Positions 42,949 to 52,569 of a DNA stretch of 64,000 nt are shown here, one piece after another. Source of the stretch: Polaribacter vadi (GTDB taxonomy: Bacteria > Bacteroidota > Bacteroidia > Flavobacteriales > Flavobacteriaceae); assembly GCF_018861005.1 (NCBI RefSeq), contig NZ_JAHKQL010000016.1, positions 186,001-250,000 on the forward strand, read 5' to 3'. A model generated the notes under the pieces. It saw only the letters and a program-made list of their open reading frames with translations, had not been told where the DNA came from and searched no databases. A program made the position numbers and the translations under genes. Positions within the stretch are counted from its first letter, which is position 1. The number at the start of each line of letters is the position of its first letter.

Positions 42949-45825
42949 ATGAAACAAAAGTATCTTTTAAAATTAATGACGATTACTTTTATGTTTATGC
43001 TTCCTATTGGATTAATAGCACAAACTATAAAAGGGAAAGTAACTGATGCATCAGGAGGCGTTTTACCTTACATGAATGTATTAGTAAAAGGAACTACAAA
43101 TGGAACTGTAACAGACGATAATGGAGAGTTTAGCGTTAACGTTAAAAGTTTACCAACAACATTAGTAGTGTCTTCTATGGGGTTTGCAACTAAGGTTGTA
43201 AAAGTTACATCAACTAAATACTTAACCATTATTGTTGAAGATGATAATGCTTTAGAAGAAGTTGTTGTAATTGGTTCAAGAAACCCAAATAGAACAGCTG
43301 TAGACTCACCTGTGCCTATAGATATTGTAAATGTAAAAGAATTAGCATTGAGTTCACCTCAAGTAAATTTAAATCAAATTTTAAATTTTGTAGCGCCATC
43401 TTTCACATCAAATACACAAACAATTTCTGATGGAACAGATCATATAGATCCTGCATCTTTAAGAGGTTTAGGGCCAGATCAAGTATTAGTTTTAATCAAT
43501 GGAAAAAGAAGACATACTTCTTCTTTAGTAAATGTAAATGGTACTTTTGGTAGAGGTAGTGTAGGTACAGATTTAAATGCTATACCTGCTGCATCAATTA
43601 AAAGAATTGAAGTTTTAAGAGATGGTGCTGCTGCACAATATGGTTCTGATGCAATTGCTGGGGTTATAAATATTGTTTTAAATGAAACTGTAAATGAACT
43701 TTCTTTAAATGTAACCACAGGTGCTAATTTTAGTAAAAATGCAAACGGACAAACTGGTGGTGTAGATGGTGAAACTATTAATATTAGTGCAAATTATGGT
43801 TTACCTATTGGCGAAAATGGAGGTTTTATAAACTTTACTGGAGATTTTGATTTTAGAGAAGATTACAGTAGAATGAAAGAATGGGAAGGAGATATTTTTA
43901 ACCTTTACAATACTGTAGAAAGATTTGCTAGTAATGATGGTTATGATTTATCTCAATTATTAGACGATGATGTAAGTGATGTAATTCAGTATGCAAATGC
44001 AGCTGGTATTAATTTAAATGGAGCTTCTACAAAAGCAGACTTACAAACAGTTTTATCTGCAGATAATACTACTGCAGAATTAGCAGCAAGGGGTTTAGAG
44101 CGTAAAGATTTTAACATGAGAGTAGGGCAATCTAAAGTTCGTGGAGGTAGATTTTTTGCCAACTTTAAATTACCTTTAGATGATAATGGAACTGAAATCT
44201 ATTCTTTTGCTGGTTTAGGTTCTAGAGATGGTAACTCAGCTGGTTTTTACAGATTACCAAACCAAAGTAGAACATATACACCTGCTTATATTAATGGGTT
44301 TTTACCAGAAATTAATTCTACAATTACAGATAAGTCTTTAGCTGTAGGTATTAAAGGTAAAATCGGTGAATGGAATGTAGATTTTTCGAATACTTTTGGT
44401 AAAAATTCATTCGATTATATTATTGGTAACACTTATAATGCATCTATGGGTAACTCTTCTCCAACAACTTTTGATGCAGGTGGATTTGCTTTCTCTCAAA
44501 ACACAGTAAATTTAGATTTAAATAAATTTTTCGAAAATACGTTTGAAGGTTTAGGTGTTGCTTTTGGTGCTGAGTATAGATTAGAAAACTACGAAATTAT
44601 TGCTGGTGAAACAGCTTCTTACTCACAATATACAGCTAATGGTGAAGCTATAACAACTTCTACACAAGTACCTTTAACAGACTTCTTTGGAGCAAGTAGA
44701 CCTGGTGGTTCTCAAGTATTTCCTGGTTTTAGTCCAAGTAACGAGTTAAATAGAGGTAGAAATAGTGTTGCAGGTTATGTAGATTTAGATGCTACTTTAT
44801 CTGAGCAATTTTCTTTAACTGCAGCTACTCGTTTTGAAAATTATTCAGATTTTGGATCTACAGTTAATTTTAAGTTGGCATCAATTTATAAAGTTTCTGA
44901 TAATTTTAGAATTAGAGCTTCTTTTAATACAGGTTTTAGAGCGCCATCTTTACATCAATTAAATTATAATGCAACTTCTACTATTTTCGATCAAAATGGA
45001 GATCCGCAAGAAGTTGGTACTTTTGCTAATGATAGTAGAGCAGCAAAATTATTGGGTATCCCTCAGTTAAAAGAAGAAACATCTAGTAGTTTTAGTGCAG
45101 GTTTTACTGCTAAATTACCAGAGTCAAATATTACATTTACTCTAGATGGTTATGTTGTTAATATAGATGATAGAGTTGTTTATACAGGGCAATTTCAAGG
45201 TCCAGGAACAGGAACAGAATTAGATAATCTTTTAGCGCAAGCAAATGCTTCTGCAGCATCTTTCTTTGCAAACGCAATAGATACTCAGTCTAAAGGTTTA
45301 GATTTTGTAATTACACATAAAGCTGATATTGGTTCAAACTCTAGATTAACATCAGATTTATCTGCTACTTTATCTAAAACAGAGCAAGTTGGTGATATAA
45401 AATCTTCTGAAGTTTTAAAGAATGCAGGTTTAGAAAGCACTTATTTTCCTGAAGATAGTAGAGTTTATTTAGAAGAAGCTGTACCTAGAACTAAATTTAA
45501 CTTAACAAATAACTTTACTTCTGGTAAATTTAATATCTTTTTAAGAAATGTATATTTTGGTGAGGTAACAGAAGCTACAACAGTTGTTGCAAATCAACAA
45601 GTATTTAGTTCTAAAGTGGTTACTGATTTGTCTTTTGGTTATAAAGCGTCAGAAGATTTAACTTTAACTATTGGTGCAAATAACTTGTTAGATGTTTATC
45701 CAGATATGGCAGATGCTGCTTATGGTAACAGAAGTTCTGGACGTTTTGATTGGTCTAGAAGAGCACAACAATTTGGTATTAGTGGTAGATTTTTATTTGC
45801 TAGACTAAGTTTTAACTTAAAATAA
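42949..45825 (+). CDS. TonB-dependent receptor without STN, paralogue of previous gene
   Basis: A 958-residue outer-membrane receptor: signal peptide, a regulatory-like domain with typical [20 protein letters not shown] (about 28-96), plug and barrel. It lacks the STN domain. The plug and N-terminal parts closely resemble the preceding gene ([62 protein letters not shown]), so the two are tandem paralogues probably sharing a ligand. The gap of 161 bp leaves room for its own promoter. It ends with a strong terminator. Confidence 0.93.
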   Translation: MKQKYLLKLMTITFMFMLPIGLIAQTIKGKVTDASGGVLPYMNVLVKGTTNGTVTDDNGEFSVNVKSLPTTLVVSSMGFATKVVKVTSTKYLTIIVEDDNALEEVVVIGSRNPNRTAVDSPVPIDIVNVKELALSSPQVNLNQILNFVAPSFTSNTQTISDGTDHIDPASLRGLGPDQVLVLINGKRRHTSSLVNVNGTFGRGSVGTDLNAIPAASIKRIEVLRDGAAAQYGSDAIAGVINIVLNETVNELSLNVTTGANFSKNANGQTGGVDGETINISANYGLPIGENGGFINFTGDFDFREDYSRMKEWEGDIFNLYNTVERFASNDGYDLSQLLDDDVSDVIQYANAAGINLNGASTKADLQTVLSADNTTAELAARGLERKDFNMRVGQSKVRGGRFFANFKLPLDDNGTEIYSFAGLGSRDGNSAGFYRLPNQSRTYTPAYINGFLPEINSTITDKSLAVGIKGKIGEWNVDFSNTFGKNSFDYIIGNTYNASMGNSSPTTFDAGGFAFSQNTVNLDLNKFFENTFEGLGVAFGAEYRLENYEIIAGETASYSQYTANGEAITTSTQVPLTDFFGASRPGGSQVFPGFSPSNELNRGRNSVAGYVDLDATLSEQFSLTAATRFENYSDFGSTVNFKLASIYKVSDNFRIRASFNTGFRAPSLHQLNYNATSTIFDQNGDPQEVGTFANDSRAAKLLGIPQLKEETSSSFSAGFTAKLPESNITFTLDGYVVNIDDRVVYTGQFQGPGTGTELDNLLAQANASAASFFANAIDTQSKGLDFVITHKADIGSNSRLTSDLSATLSKTEQVGDIKSSEVLKNAGLESTYFPEDSRVYLEEAVPRTKFNLTNNFTSGKFNIFLRNVYFGEVTEATTVVANQQVFSSKVVTDLSFGYKASEDLTLTIGANNLLDVYPDMADAAYGNRSSGRFDWSRRAQQFGISGRFLFARLSFNLK

Positions 45826-45841
45826 TTACAAATTTTTTTAT

Positions 45842-45877
45842 AAAAAAGGCGACTATTTATATAGTCGTCTTTTTTTA
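45842..45877. terminator. Terminator after the TonB-receptor cassette
   Basis: AGGCGACTAT (45847-45856) and ATAGTCGTCT (45861-45870) pair with one G-T, with a TTAT loop and a long T-run after it. The A-run before it also suits the converging lpxH gene. Confidence 0.93.
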
Positions 45878-46639
45878 TTTTTGATATTTTAATAATTTAA
45901 ATTCGTTACTGAATTCGCCGTAAGTAAAGTAGTTAATCCAATCTCCAAGATTAATGTATTTACTATTTTCATTTAGTTGAATTTCTAATGGCAAATGTCT
46001 GTGACCAAAAACAAAATAATCGTAATGATTTGTTTCTAACTTGCGTTTGCAATATTGTACTAACCATTCTTTTTCTTCACCCAAAAATTTAAAGTCTTCA
46101 TCTCCAGAAATCATTTTGTTTTTAACAGACATAAATTGACCTAGTTTTACACCTAAATCTGGGTGTAACCATTTAAACATCCATTTAAATAAAGGAAACG
46201 TAAACACTTTTTTCATTCGTTTAAAACCTTTGTCTCCTGGACCTAAACCATCACCATGACCAATAAATACTTTTTTATTGTTGATTAAAAAAATTTGTGG
46301 TTTATGATAAACAGGTATGTTTAGTTCTTTTTCAAAATAGTCGTTCATCCAAAGATCATGATTGCCTGCAAAAAAATAAATAGGTATTCCAGAATCTCTA
46401 ATTTCTGCTAATTTCCCTAAAACTCTAACAAATCCTTTAGGAACTACAGTGTCGTATTCGAACCAAAAATCGAACAAATCACCAACTAAAAAAATGGCTT
46501 CTGCATCTTCTTTTATCAAGTTTAACCAAGCTACAAATTTCTTTTCGCGAGGAAAACTTTTTTCAGGAGTAGGAGCACCTAAATGTTGGTCTGAAGCAAA
46601 ATAGACTTTCTTATTTTTAGTAGTGTTAATTTTAATCAT
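45875..46639 (-). CDS. lpxH: UDP-2,3-diacylglucosamine diphosphatase (LpxH-like)
   Basis: A 254-residue metallophosphatase of the LpxH type, hydrolysing UDP-2,3-diacylglucosamine to lipid X in lipid A synthesis at the cytoplasmic membrane face. Metal-binding motifs follow the calcineurin order: FASDQHLGAP, VGDLFDFW, AGNHDLWM, GHGDGLGPGD and FGHRHLP. The length matches the Bacteroidota LpxH group. It is downstream of the CtpA-type protease gene with a 15-bp gap and may be cotranscribed. Confidence 0.9.
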   Translation of the reverse strand: MIKINTTKNKKVYFASDQHLGAPTPEKSFPREKKFVAWLNLIKEDAEAIFLVGDLFDFWFEYDTVVPKGFVRVLGKLAEIRDSGIPIYFFAGNHDLWMNDYFEKELNIPVYHKPQIFLINNKKVFIGHGDGLGPGDKGFKRMKKVFTFPLFKWMFKWLHPDLGVKLGQFMSVKNKMISGDEDFKFLGEEKEWLVQYCKRKLETNHYDYFVFGHRHLPLEIQLNENSKYINLGDWINYFTYGEFSNEFKLLKYQK

Positions 46640-46654
46640 CTTTGCAAAGAAAAG

Positions 46655-48226
46655 CTATTCCTCTTTACTTTCCAACTCCAAAACTTTTTGTAGCATTTTG
46701 TCATCTTTATGTATAATTCTATAAAAACCAACATCACCAAAAAGTACATTTGCAATAGATGCGTTTAAGTATTTTTTTAAGCTTGTTTTGGTTTTAAAAG
46801 AAGGATTTGCTCTGTCTTTTATTTTTGATAAATAAGTATCAAAAACAACATCGTTTGTATCAAAACCCTCAGAAAAAGTATCAATTGTCCATTTTGATAA
46901 TAAAGTTCTGTTATTATCAACATAATCAAAAGCAAAATTATTTACAGTGTTGTAATAGAAATTAGACATATAAGAAGTAGTATCTATGGCCACAAAAACA
47001 TCAGGAATTATACCTCCACCACCATAAACTATTTTACCTTTTGGTGTTTTAAATTGTAAAGAATCAATTACTTTAATACTGTCTTTACTTAATAATTCTC
47101 CGTTTGCAATTCTATTTTGATAATCTTTTCTGTAATCTTTATCACCATTTTTAGCATATGGTTTTTGTATAGAACGTCCAGTAGGTGTATAATATCTTGC
47201 AGTTGTTAAACGTACAGCAGAGCCATCACCTAAATCCATTTCTATTTGCACTAAGCCTTTACCAAAAGATCTACGACCTATAATTGTACCTTTGTCATTG
47301 TCTTGCAAAGCACCAGCCACAATTTCTGAAGCAGAAGCTGAGTTTTCATCAATTAAAACATATAAGCCACCTTTTTCAAAAGAACCAATTGAGGTTGCAA
47401 AAAACTCATCAATTTGTTCTTTGTTGTTTTTAGTGAAGACCATTAGTTTGTCATCTTCTAAAAACTCATCAATAATTCTGTTAGCAATATCTATAAAACC
47501 ACCACCATTTCCACGTAGATCTAAAACGAGATCTGTCATTCCATCATCAATTAAACTATTAAGTGATGATTTAAATTCTCTGTACGTATTTCTAGCAAAA
47601 CGATCTAATTTTATATAACCAATAGAATCGTTTATCATATAAGCTAAATCTACACTTTTAATATTTACTTTTCCGCGAGTAATATCTACTGTAAATAAAG
47701 AATCGTTGCTTTTTCTATAAATTTGAAGTGCTACTTTGGTTTCTGGTTTCCCTTTTAAGTATTTTGGTACAATACCTGTTTTAAAATTTTTACCATATAA
47801 AGTATCATTATCTGCCATTAAAATTCTGTCTCCAGCTTTTATACCAGCTTTTATACTTGGCCCTCCTTTAATGGGTTGTACTACTGTAATAGAGTCTTTT
47901 ATCATTCTAAACTGAACTCCAATACCAACAAAATTACCTTGCATATTTTCTATGTTGGCTTGCTGGTTTTCTTTTGGTATGTATATAGAATGTGGATCTA
48001 ATTTACCCAACATTTGTGTAATTGCTCCATCTAAAAGATCTTCTGTATTTACATCATCTACATAATCTTGTTCAATAAAATTAATAAGTTTTTTAATTTT
48101 TTGTTCTTGCGATTGGTTTTTAGAGAGCGATAATAAATTGTCTGAATTTCCTCCGAAAAACACGCCAATTAAAATGCCTAAAACCACTGCAATTGCAAAA
48201 TATATAGGTAAATTATTTTTATTCAT
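46655..48226 (-). CDS. S41 family (CtpA-type) carboxyl-terminal protease
   Basis: A 523-residue exported serine protease. A membrane-anchor or uncleaved signal helix (about 6-25) is followed by a PDZ domain (about 88-180; GIGVQFRMIKDSITVV, GIKAGDRILMADNDTL) and the S41 catalytic domain. The nucleophile is Ser298 in IDENSASASEIVAG and the general base Lys323 in RRSFGKGLVQ; the spacing of 25 residues matches known CtpA enzymes. Substrates are C-termini of periplasmic or envelope proteins. The start overlaps the dCMP deaminase stop by 8 bp. Confidence 0.93.
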   Translation of the reverse strand: MNKNNLPIYFAIAVVLGILIGVFFGGNSDNLLSLSKNQSQEQKIKKLINFIEQDYVDDVNTEDLLDGAITQMLGKLDPHSIYIPKENQQANIENMQGNFVGIGVQFRMIKDSITVVQPIKGGPSIKAGIKAGDRILMADNDTLYGKNFKTGIVPKYLKGKPETKVALQIYRKSNDSLFTVDITRGKVNIKSVDLAYMINDSIGYIKLDRFARNTYREFKSSLNSLIDDGMTDLVLDLRGNGGGFIDIANRIIDEFLEDDKLMVFTKNNKEQIDEFFATSIGSFEKGGLYVLIDENSASASEIVAGALQDNDKGTIIGRRSFGKGLVQIEMDLGDGSAVRLTTARYYTPTGRSIQKPYAKNGDKDYRKDYQNRIANGELLSKDSIKVIDSLQFKTPKGKIVYGGGGIIPDVFVAIDTTSYMSNFYYNTVNNFAFDYVDNNRTLLSKWTIDTFSEGFDTNDVVFDTYLSKIKDRANPSFKTKTSLKKYLNASIANVLFGDVGFYRIIHKDDKMLQKVLELESKEE

Positions 48227-48644
48227 AAGGTAAGTACTTAATTTCTACACCAGCTTTTTCTAAAAATTCTAATCCTGCTGGGTCTTTGTATGCATTTGCA
48301 TAAACAACTCTTTTAATTCCTGCTTGATGTATCAGTTTGCTGCAATCTGTACAAGGAGACAAAGTTATGTATAAAGTAGCATTTTTTGCAGATTGTGTAG
48401 AGGATGCTACTTTTAAAATAGCATTTGCTTCCGCGTGTAAAACTTCCCATTTAGTTTTTCCTTCTCCATCTTCGCAGCAATTATCAAAACCAGTTGGGGT
48501 TCCGTTAAAACCATCAGAAATAATCATTCTTTCTTTTACAATTAAAGCACCAACTTGTTTTCTTTTACAATGGGATAGTTTCCCCCATTCACGAGCCATC
48601 TTTAAATAGGCCATATCGTATTTTAGTTGCTTCTTTTCATTCAT
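48219..48644 (-). CDS. dCMP deaminase family protein
   Basis: A 141-residue zinc-dependent deoxycytidylate deaminase, converting dCMP to dUMP for thymidylate synthesis. The zinc-binding motifs are HAEANAIL (His and catalytic Glu) and PCTDCSKLI (two Cys). An N-terminal cysteine-containing segment (KLSHCKRKQVGALIV, NCCEDGEG) is the usual additional structural part of the ComEB/dCMP deaminase group. It is the first gene of a run with the protease and lpxH. Confidence 0.92.
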   Translation of the reverse strand: MNEKKQLKYDMAYLKMAREWGKLSHCKRKQVGALIVKERMIISDGFNGTPTGFDNCCEDGEGKTKWEVLHAEANAILKVASSTQSAKNATLYITLSPCTDCSKLIHQAGIKRVVYANAYKDPAGLEFLEKAGVEIKYLPYE

Positions 48645-48701
48645 AAAAAACGAAATTAAAAAGATTTAAAGGATTAAGCCGTTAATAATTAGACAATTTT
48701 T

Positions 48702-49283
48702 TTACCAAAACACTCTGTCTACCATCATTTGTATAGCAAAACCAATTACAATCGATGAACAGACTAAAATCCAATCTCTTTTATCTACTTTTAATGGATG
48801 TTGAAATATAGTTCCTAGAATTAAAATACCTAAAACTATAATTATTTGTGCAACTTCAATTCCGAAAGCAAATTCAACTAAAGGCATAAGTTTATTTTCT
48901 TCTTGACCAATCATCATTCTAAAATAATTAGAAAACCCTAAACCGTGAATTAATCCAAAAAATAAAGCAAAAATTAAGTTTGTATTGTTTTTTTTAGAGG
49001 ATGAATTCTTAGAATTTAAAATATTTACAAAACCTGTAATAAAAATGGTTAATGGAATTAAAAACTCTATTAATTCTATACTGATGTTTACTATTTTATA
49101 AGCAGATAACGCTAGTGTTATTGAGTGTCCAAGTGTAAATAATGTAACTAACCAAATTACTTTTTTTATTTCGTAATAAGTAAAAACTACAGCTAAAACA
49201 ATTAAAAATATAATATGATCGTAAGCAGAGAAGTCTAAAACGTGATTTAGACCCATTTTAAAGTAAAGAATAAAATCTTCCAT
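48702..49283 (-). CDS. HupE/UreJ-like membrane protein
   Basis: A 193-residue integral membrane protein with about six hydrophobic segments. The HupE/UreJ signature is in FSAYDHIIFLIVLAVVF and FALFFGLIHGLGFSNYF (conserved His residues), and GHSITLALSAY. HupE/UreJ proteins are thought to transport nickel or another divalent cation; no hydrogenase or urease gene is near, so the cargo is not clear. It is the last gene before the tRNA cluster, upstream of the dCMP deaminase gene by 57 bp, same strand. Confidence 0.8.
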   Translation of the reverse strand: MEDFILYFKMGLNHVLDFSAYDHIIFLIVLAVVFTYYEIKKVIWLVTLFTLGHSITLALSAYKIVNISIELIEFLIPLTIFITGFVNILNSKNSSSKKNNTNLIFALFFGLIHGLGFSNYFRMMIGQEENKLMPLVEFAFGIEVAQIIIVLGILILGTIFQHPLKVDKRDWILVCSSIVIGFAIQMMVDRVFW

Positions 49284-49385
49284 TTTTAAAATTTGAATTA
49301 ATGAAAACCAAAGATATTAAAAACTGTAAGCGAATTAAATCAAAATTTAAGTTAAACCTTATAGGTTTTGTTAAAATTTAAAGAA

Positions 49386-49419
49386 AACAAAAAAACCGTA
49401 ACAAATAAATGTTACGGTT
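49386..49419 (-). terminator. Terminator of the tRNA operon
   Basis: AACCGTAAC (49394-49402) and GTTACGGTT (49411-49419) form a 9-bp stem with an eight-base loop. On the minus strand it is followed by a T-run, a few bases after the tRNA-Leu 3' end. Confidence 0.93.
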
Positions 49420-49423
49420 CTTG

Positions 49424-49509
49424 TACTGAAGATGGGACTTGAACCCATACGAGCATTACTGCTCACTGGATTTTAAGTCCAGCGTGTCTACCAATTCCAC
49501 CACTTCAGC
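49424..49509 (-). tRNA. tRNA-Leu (anticodon TAA)
   Basis: On the minus strand the gene runs from GCTGAAGTGGTGG to CTTCAGTA. The acceptor stem is seven base pairs with one G-T pair at position 1. The anticodon arm is GCTGGACTTAAAATCCAGT, giving anticodon TAA. A long variable arm (GAGCAGTAATGCTC) marks a class II tRNA, and the T arm has GGGTTCAAGTCCC. No CCA is encoded (the next bases are CAA), so it is added after transcription. Confidence 0.97.
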
Positions 49510-49532
49510 ATGAAATTTTATAAAAGGTTTAG

Positions 49533-49604
49533 AGCGAAAGACGGGATTTGAACCCGCGACCCTCACCTTGGCAAGGTGATGCTCTACCCCTGAGCTACTT
49601 TCGC
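49533..49604 (-). tRNA. tRNA-Gly (anticodon GCC)
   Basis: On the minus strand it runs GCGAAAGTAGCTCAG to CTTTCGCT. The acceptor stem is seven perfect pairs, the D arm contains AGCTCAGGGGTAGAGC, the anticodon arm is CACCTTGCCAAGGTG with anticodon GCC, and the T arm is CGGGTTCAAATCCCG. No CCA is encoded. It is 23 bp upstream of tRNA-Leu in the same transcript. Confidence 0.97.
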
Positions 49605-49650
49605 AGTCTTGTTTTTTAAAGAACATAAACTCTAAATTATTAGAGCGGTG

Positions 49651-49681
49651 CAAATATAGTAAGTTTTATAGATCTGGCAAA
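49651..49681 (-). promoter_or_regulatory. Promoter of the tRNA-Gly/tRNA-Leu operon
   Basis: TTTG (49681-49678), a 19-bp spacer and TATATTTG (49658-49651) on the minus strand match the Bacteroidota consensus exactly. The distance to the first tRNA base is about 47 bp. Confidence 0.85.
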
Positions 49682-49833
49682 TACTTTTTCATTTTTTTTA
49701 TAATTTATTTTAGAAATGTAGGTTTTCTCTTTTTCACTTAGTTTTTATGAGGTCGATTTTCAATTTAATGTTAGTTTTACATCAATTAAAATTATATATT
49801 TAAATTTGATACTTGATTTTAAAAAAATATATT

Positions 49834-50805
49834 ATGAAATTATATCCTTTAAAATTTGCACCACTTTACAAGTATAGAATTTGGGGTGGAGAAAAACTAA
49901 AAACGGAATTAAATAAAAATTATACAGAAGAGAATATTGGTGAGTCTTGGGAAATTTCTGATGTTTCTGGTGATGAAACTGTTGTTGCTAAAGGTGATTT
50001 AGAAGGTAAATCTCTGAGAGATTTAACAAATGAATTCAAAGGTGATTTTGTTGGTAATGCAGTTTATGAAAAATTCGGGGAAGAATTCCCGCTATTAATA
50101 AAGTTTATAGATGCTAAAACGCCTTTATCTATTCAGGTGCATCCTAATAATGAAGTTGCTAAAGAACGCCATAACTCATTTGGTAAAAATGAAATGTGGT
50201 ACGTAATGCAAGCTGATGAAGATGCTGAGCTAATTGTTGGTTTTGATGAAAAAATAGATGCAGAAGGTTATAAATCGCATTTAGCGAATAATACTATTTT
50301 AGAAGTAATGCATCATGAAATTGTAAATAAAGGTGATACTTTTTACATACCAACAGGTCGTGTGCATGCAATTGGAGCTGGAGTTTTGTTAGCCGAAATT
50401 CAGCAGACCTCTAATATTACGTATCGTATTTATGATTATGATAGAGTAGATGCTAAAACTGGAGAAAAAAGAGAGTTGCATAGTGATATGGCTATGGATG
50501 TTTTAGATTATGAAGTTCATGAGAATTATAAAACAGAGTACAATTTAGAAAAAAATGTTTCGAATAAATTGGTGTATTCTCCATATTTTAGAACAAATAT
50601 TTTAGATATTAATACCACAATAGATAAAGATTACTCAGAAATAGATTCTTTTGTAATTTATATGTGTGTAGAGGGTTCTGTGGATTTAATTTCTGAAGAA
50701 AAAACTTACACGATTAATACTGGTGAAACTTTATTGTTGCCAGCTGCTATAAAAACGATTCAGTTAAAAGCAGAAAACGCTAAAGTTTTAGAAGTTTATT
50801 ATTAA
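49834..50805 (+). CDS. manA: Mannose-6-phosphate isomerase (type I)
   Basis: A type I phosphomannose isomerase of about 323 residues, interconverting mannose-6-phosphate and fructose-6-phosphate. The cupin-core zinc motifs are visible: LSIQVHPNNEVAKERH (metal-binding His and Glu-like residues) with NEMWYVM after it, then FYIPTGRVHAIGAGVLLAEIQQTSN. I chose ATG 49834 (MKLYPLKFAPLYKYRIWGG), because the upstream TTG at 49813 adds seven residues of low similarity. It is a single gene; no mannose-processing neighbours are present. Confidence 0.92.
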   Translation: MKLYPLKFAPLYKYRIWGGEKLKTELNKNYTEENIGESWEISDVSGDETVVAKGDLEGKSLRDLTNEFKGDFVGNAVYEKFGEEFPLLIKFIDAKTPLSIQVHPNNEVAKERHNSFGKNEMWYVMQADEDAELIVGFDEKIDAEGYKSHLANNTILEVMHHEIVNKGDTFYIPTGRVHAIGAGVLLAEIQQTSNITYRIYDYDRVDAKTGEKRELHSDMAMDVLDYEVHENYKTEYNLEKNVSNKLVYSPYFRTNILDINTTIDKDYSEIDSFVIYMCVEGSVDLISEEKTYTINTGETLLLPAAIKTIQLKAENAKVLEVYY

Positions 50806-50846
50806 TAAATTTAAATACTTTTTCGTGCTTTTTATTGAGTTTGATA

Positions 50847-50979
50847 AGCGCGTTAAGGATTGAAGCATTTGTTTAAGCTCTTTTTGTTTTGCTGAATTTT
50901 TATTCAGCAAAACAAAAAAGCGAGTGCTGAAAGCCTGACTTTAATGCAGCTTGCTTGCTGCATAAAGTAACGCCCAAAA
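50847..50979 (-). repeat. Intergenic palindromic repeat, copy C (reverse orientation)
   Basis: In reverse complement its middle aligns with copy A: GGCTTTCAGCACTCGCTTTTTT, then AAAAAGAGCTTAAACAAA and CTTCAATC. It holds a perfect 17-bp stem, TTTTTGTTTTGCTGAAT (50881-50897) with its complement at 50902-50918, loop TTTT. A second hairpin is ATGCAGC (50944-50950) with GCTGCAT (50957-50963). It fills the gap between manA and the converging nfu gene. Confidence 0.7.
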
Positions 50980-50986
50980 TATTTTT

Positions 50987-51223
50987 TTAAGCAACGTTTA
51001 TTACTTCTTGTATTTCTGGAGCGTACTTTTTAATAGTGGCTTCTACACCATTTTTTAAGGTCATTTGATTTACAGAACATCCTGTGCAAGCGCCTTCTAA
51101 TTGTACTTTTACAATGGCGTCTTCTATAGAAAGTAACTTTATGTTACCACCATCGCTTATTAAAAAAGGACGAATTTCATCTAAAGCCTTTTCTACATTA
51201 TTATGTGTTTCTTGTGCTGTCAT
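50987..51223 (-). CDS. NifU-type Fe-S scaffold (Nfu domain)
   Basis: A 78-residue single-domain NifU C-terminal protein that carries Fe-S clusters to target enzymes. The CxxC pair is Cys46 and Cys49 in EGACTGCSVNQMTLK. The usual helical N-terminus VEKALDEIRPFLISDGGNI is present. The gene lies 4 bp downstream of the mrp-type ATPase gene, forming a compact Fe-S maturation operon. Confidence 0.93.
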   Translation of the reverse strand: MTAQETHNNVEKALDEIRPFLISDGGNIKLLSIEDAIVKVQLEGACTGCSVNQMTLKNGVEATIKKYAPEIQEVINVA

Positions 51224-51227
51224 AAAT

Positions 51228-52367
51228 CTAGTTTTTTACTGAACTGCAACCACTCATTGTTGTAATTCTAACAACTTCTGTTGGTGGTAAATTTGCATTT
51301 CTTTTTAATAATTGAGCTACCATTTCTTTGGTAATATCGCTAAATGATTTTTCTAAAACAGTATCTTCTTGTAAAGCTACTGGATGCCCAACATCTCCAG
51401 CTTCACGAATACTTTGTACTAAAGGTATTTCTCCTAAAAAGGTTGTATTTATATCTTCTGCAAGGTTTTTTGCACCATCTTTACCAAAGATATAATATTT
51501 ATTGTTAGGTAATTCTTCTGGCGTAAAATATGCCATATTTTCTATGATTCCTAAAACAGGAACTTTTATGCTGTCTTGCTGAAACATTGCAACTCCTTTT
51601 TTAGCATCTGCCAATGCAATGTTTTGTGGTGTAGAAACTACAACAGCTCCATTAATTGGTAAGGCTTGTACAATAGACAAATGTACATCTCCTGTTCCTG
51701 GAGGTAAATCTATTAAAAGAAAATCTAATTCGCCCCAAGCAGCATCAAAAATTAATTGTTTTAAAGCTTTAGATGCCATTGGTCCTCTCCAAATTACAGC
51801 CTGATCTGGATTTGTAAAAAAACCTAAAGACAATAATTTAACTCCATAATTTTCAATTGGTTTCATTTTAGAACGACCATCTACATTTACAGAAAGTGGT
51901 TTCTCTTTTTCTACATCGAACATAATATGTTGCGATGGCCCATAAACATCTGCATCTAAAACACCAACACTAAAGCCCATTTTAGCTAAAGAAACTGCTA
52001 AATTAGAGGTTACTGTAGATTTACCAACACCTCCTTTACCAGAAGCAATTGCAATAATGTTTTTAATATTTGGTATTTCTTTACCACGAATTAAATTCGG
52101 GTCTTCTTTTGGCGCAGTTTTCTCTACTTTTAAATTGATTTTTACGTCAATTTTTTCATCAACATTAGTTTTAATGGCTTTGGTAATTTCAGCTTCAACT
52201 TTCTTTTTTGCTTGTAAAGTTGGGTTGCTAATGGTAACATCTACATTTACTTCATCACCAAAAATAACAACATTTTTTACATTGTTATTTTCTATTAAAC
52301 TTTTACCCTCTCCAGGAGCTGTAATTGTTTCTAATGCGTTGTATATATCTTGTTTTTTAAAACTCAT
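51228..52367 (-). CDS. Mrp/NBP35-type P-loop ATPase
   Basis: A 379-residue Mrp/ApbC-like Fe-S carrier ATPase. The N-terminus (1-90) is a DUF59/MIP18-type domain (QDIYNALETITAPGEGKSLI). The deviant Walker A is GKGGVGKST (110-118), followed by VGVLDADVYGPS and LLIDLPPGTGDVHLS. The E. coli-type CxxC cluster ligands are not seen at the expected place (ENMAYFTPEEL instead); the C-terminus has one Cys pair-free motif, TMSGCSSVKN. It is in an operon with the nfu gene. A -7 box TATCTTTG lies at 52439-52432. Confidence 0.9.
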   Translation of the reverse strand: MSFKKQDIYNALETITAPGEGKSLIENNNVKNVVIFGDEVNVDVTISNPTLQAKKKVEAEITKAIKTNVDEKIDVKINLKVEKTAPKEDPNLIRGKEIPNIKNIIAIASGKGGVGKSTVTSNLAVSLAKMGFSVGVLDADVYGPSQHIMFDVEKEKPLSVNVDGRSKMKPIENYGVKLLSLGFFTNPDQAVIWRGPMASKALKQLIFDAAWGELDFLLIDLPPGTGDVHLSIVQALPINGAVVVSTPQNIALADAKKGVAMFQQDSIKVPVLGIIENMAYFTPEELPNNKYYIFGKDGAKNLAEDINTTFLGEIPLVQSIREAGDVGHPVALQEDTVLEKSFSDITKEMVAQLLKRNANLPPTEVVRITTMSGCSSVKN

Positions 52368-52381
52368 TTCTTCGCTTTTGG

Positions 52382-52401
52382 CTTATAACTAAAGTTATAA
52401 G
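52382..52401 (-). promoter_or_regulatory. Inverted repeat in the mrp leader
   Basis: CTTATAACT and AGTTATAAG flank AA as a perfect 9-bp inverted repeat, 15-34 bp upstream of the start codon and downstream of the -7 box at 52439-52432. It could form a hairpin in the 5' leader or be a protein-binding site. Confidence 0.4.
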
Positions 52402-52569
52402 TAACTTTTAGTTTTTACTTAGTCTACCATACAAAGATACGCCTTACAAATTATAAAATAAAGTAAATAAATTATGTTTGTCTATGGATTGATAGGTTGC
52501 TATTATAAAGTAAATAGTATAAAAAGAGATGATCTGTTTTTTGCACCTAATTTCCTGATTTTTGAAAAA

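Noticed and set aside
38187..45825. Polysaccharide utilisation locus
   Set aside because: No SusD lipoprotein, glycoside hydrolase or lyase is linked to the two receptors.
49456..49653. Reading frame across the tRNA genes
   Set aside because: It overlies both tRNAs and has no protein-like conservation; the tRNAs explain the sequence.
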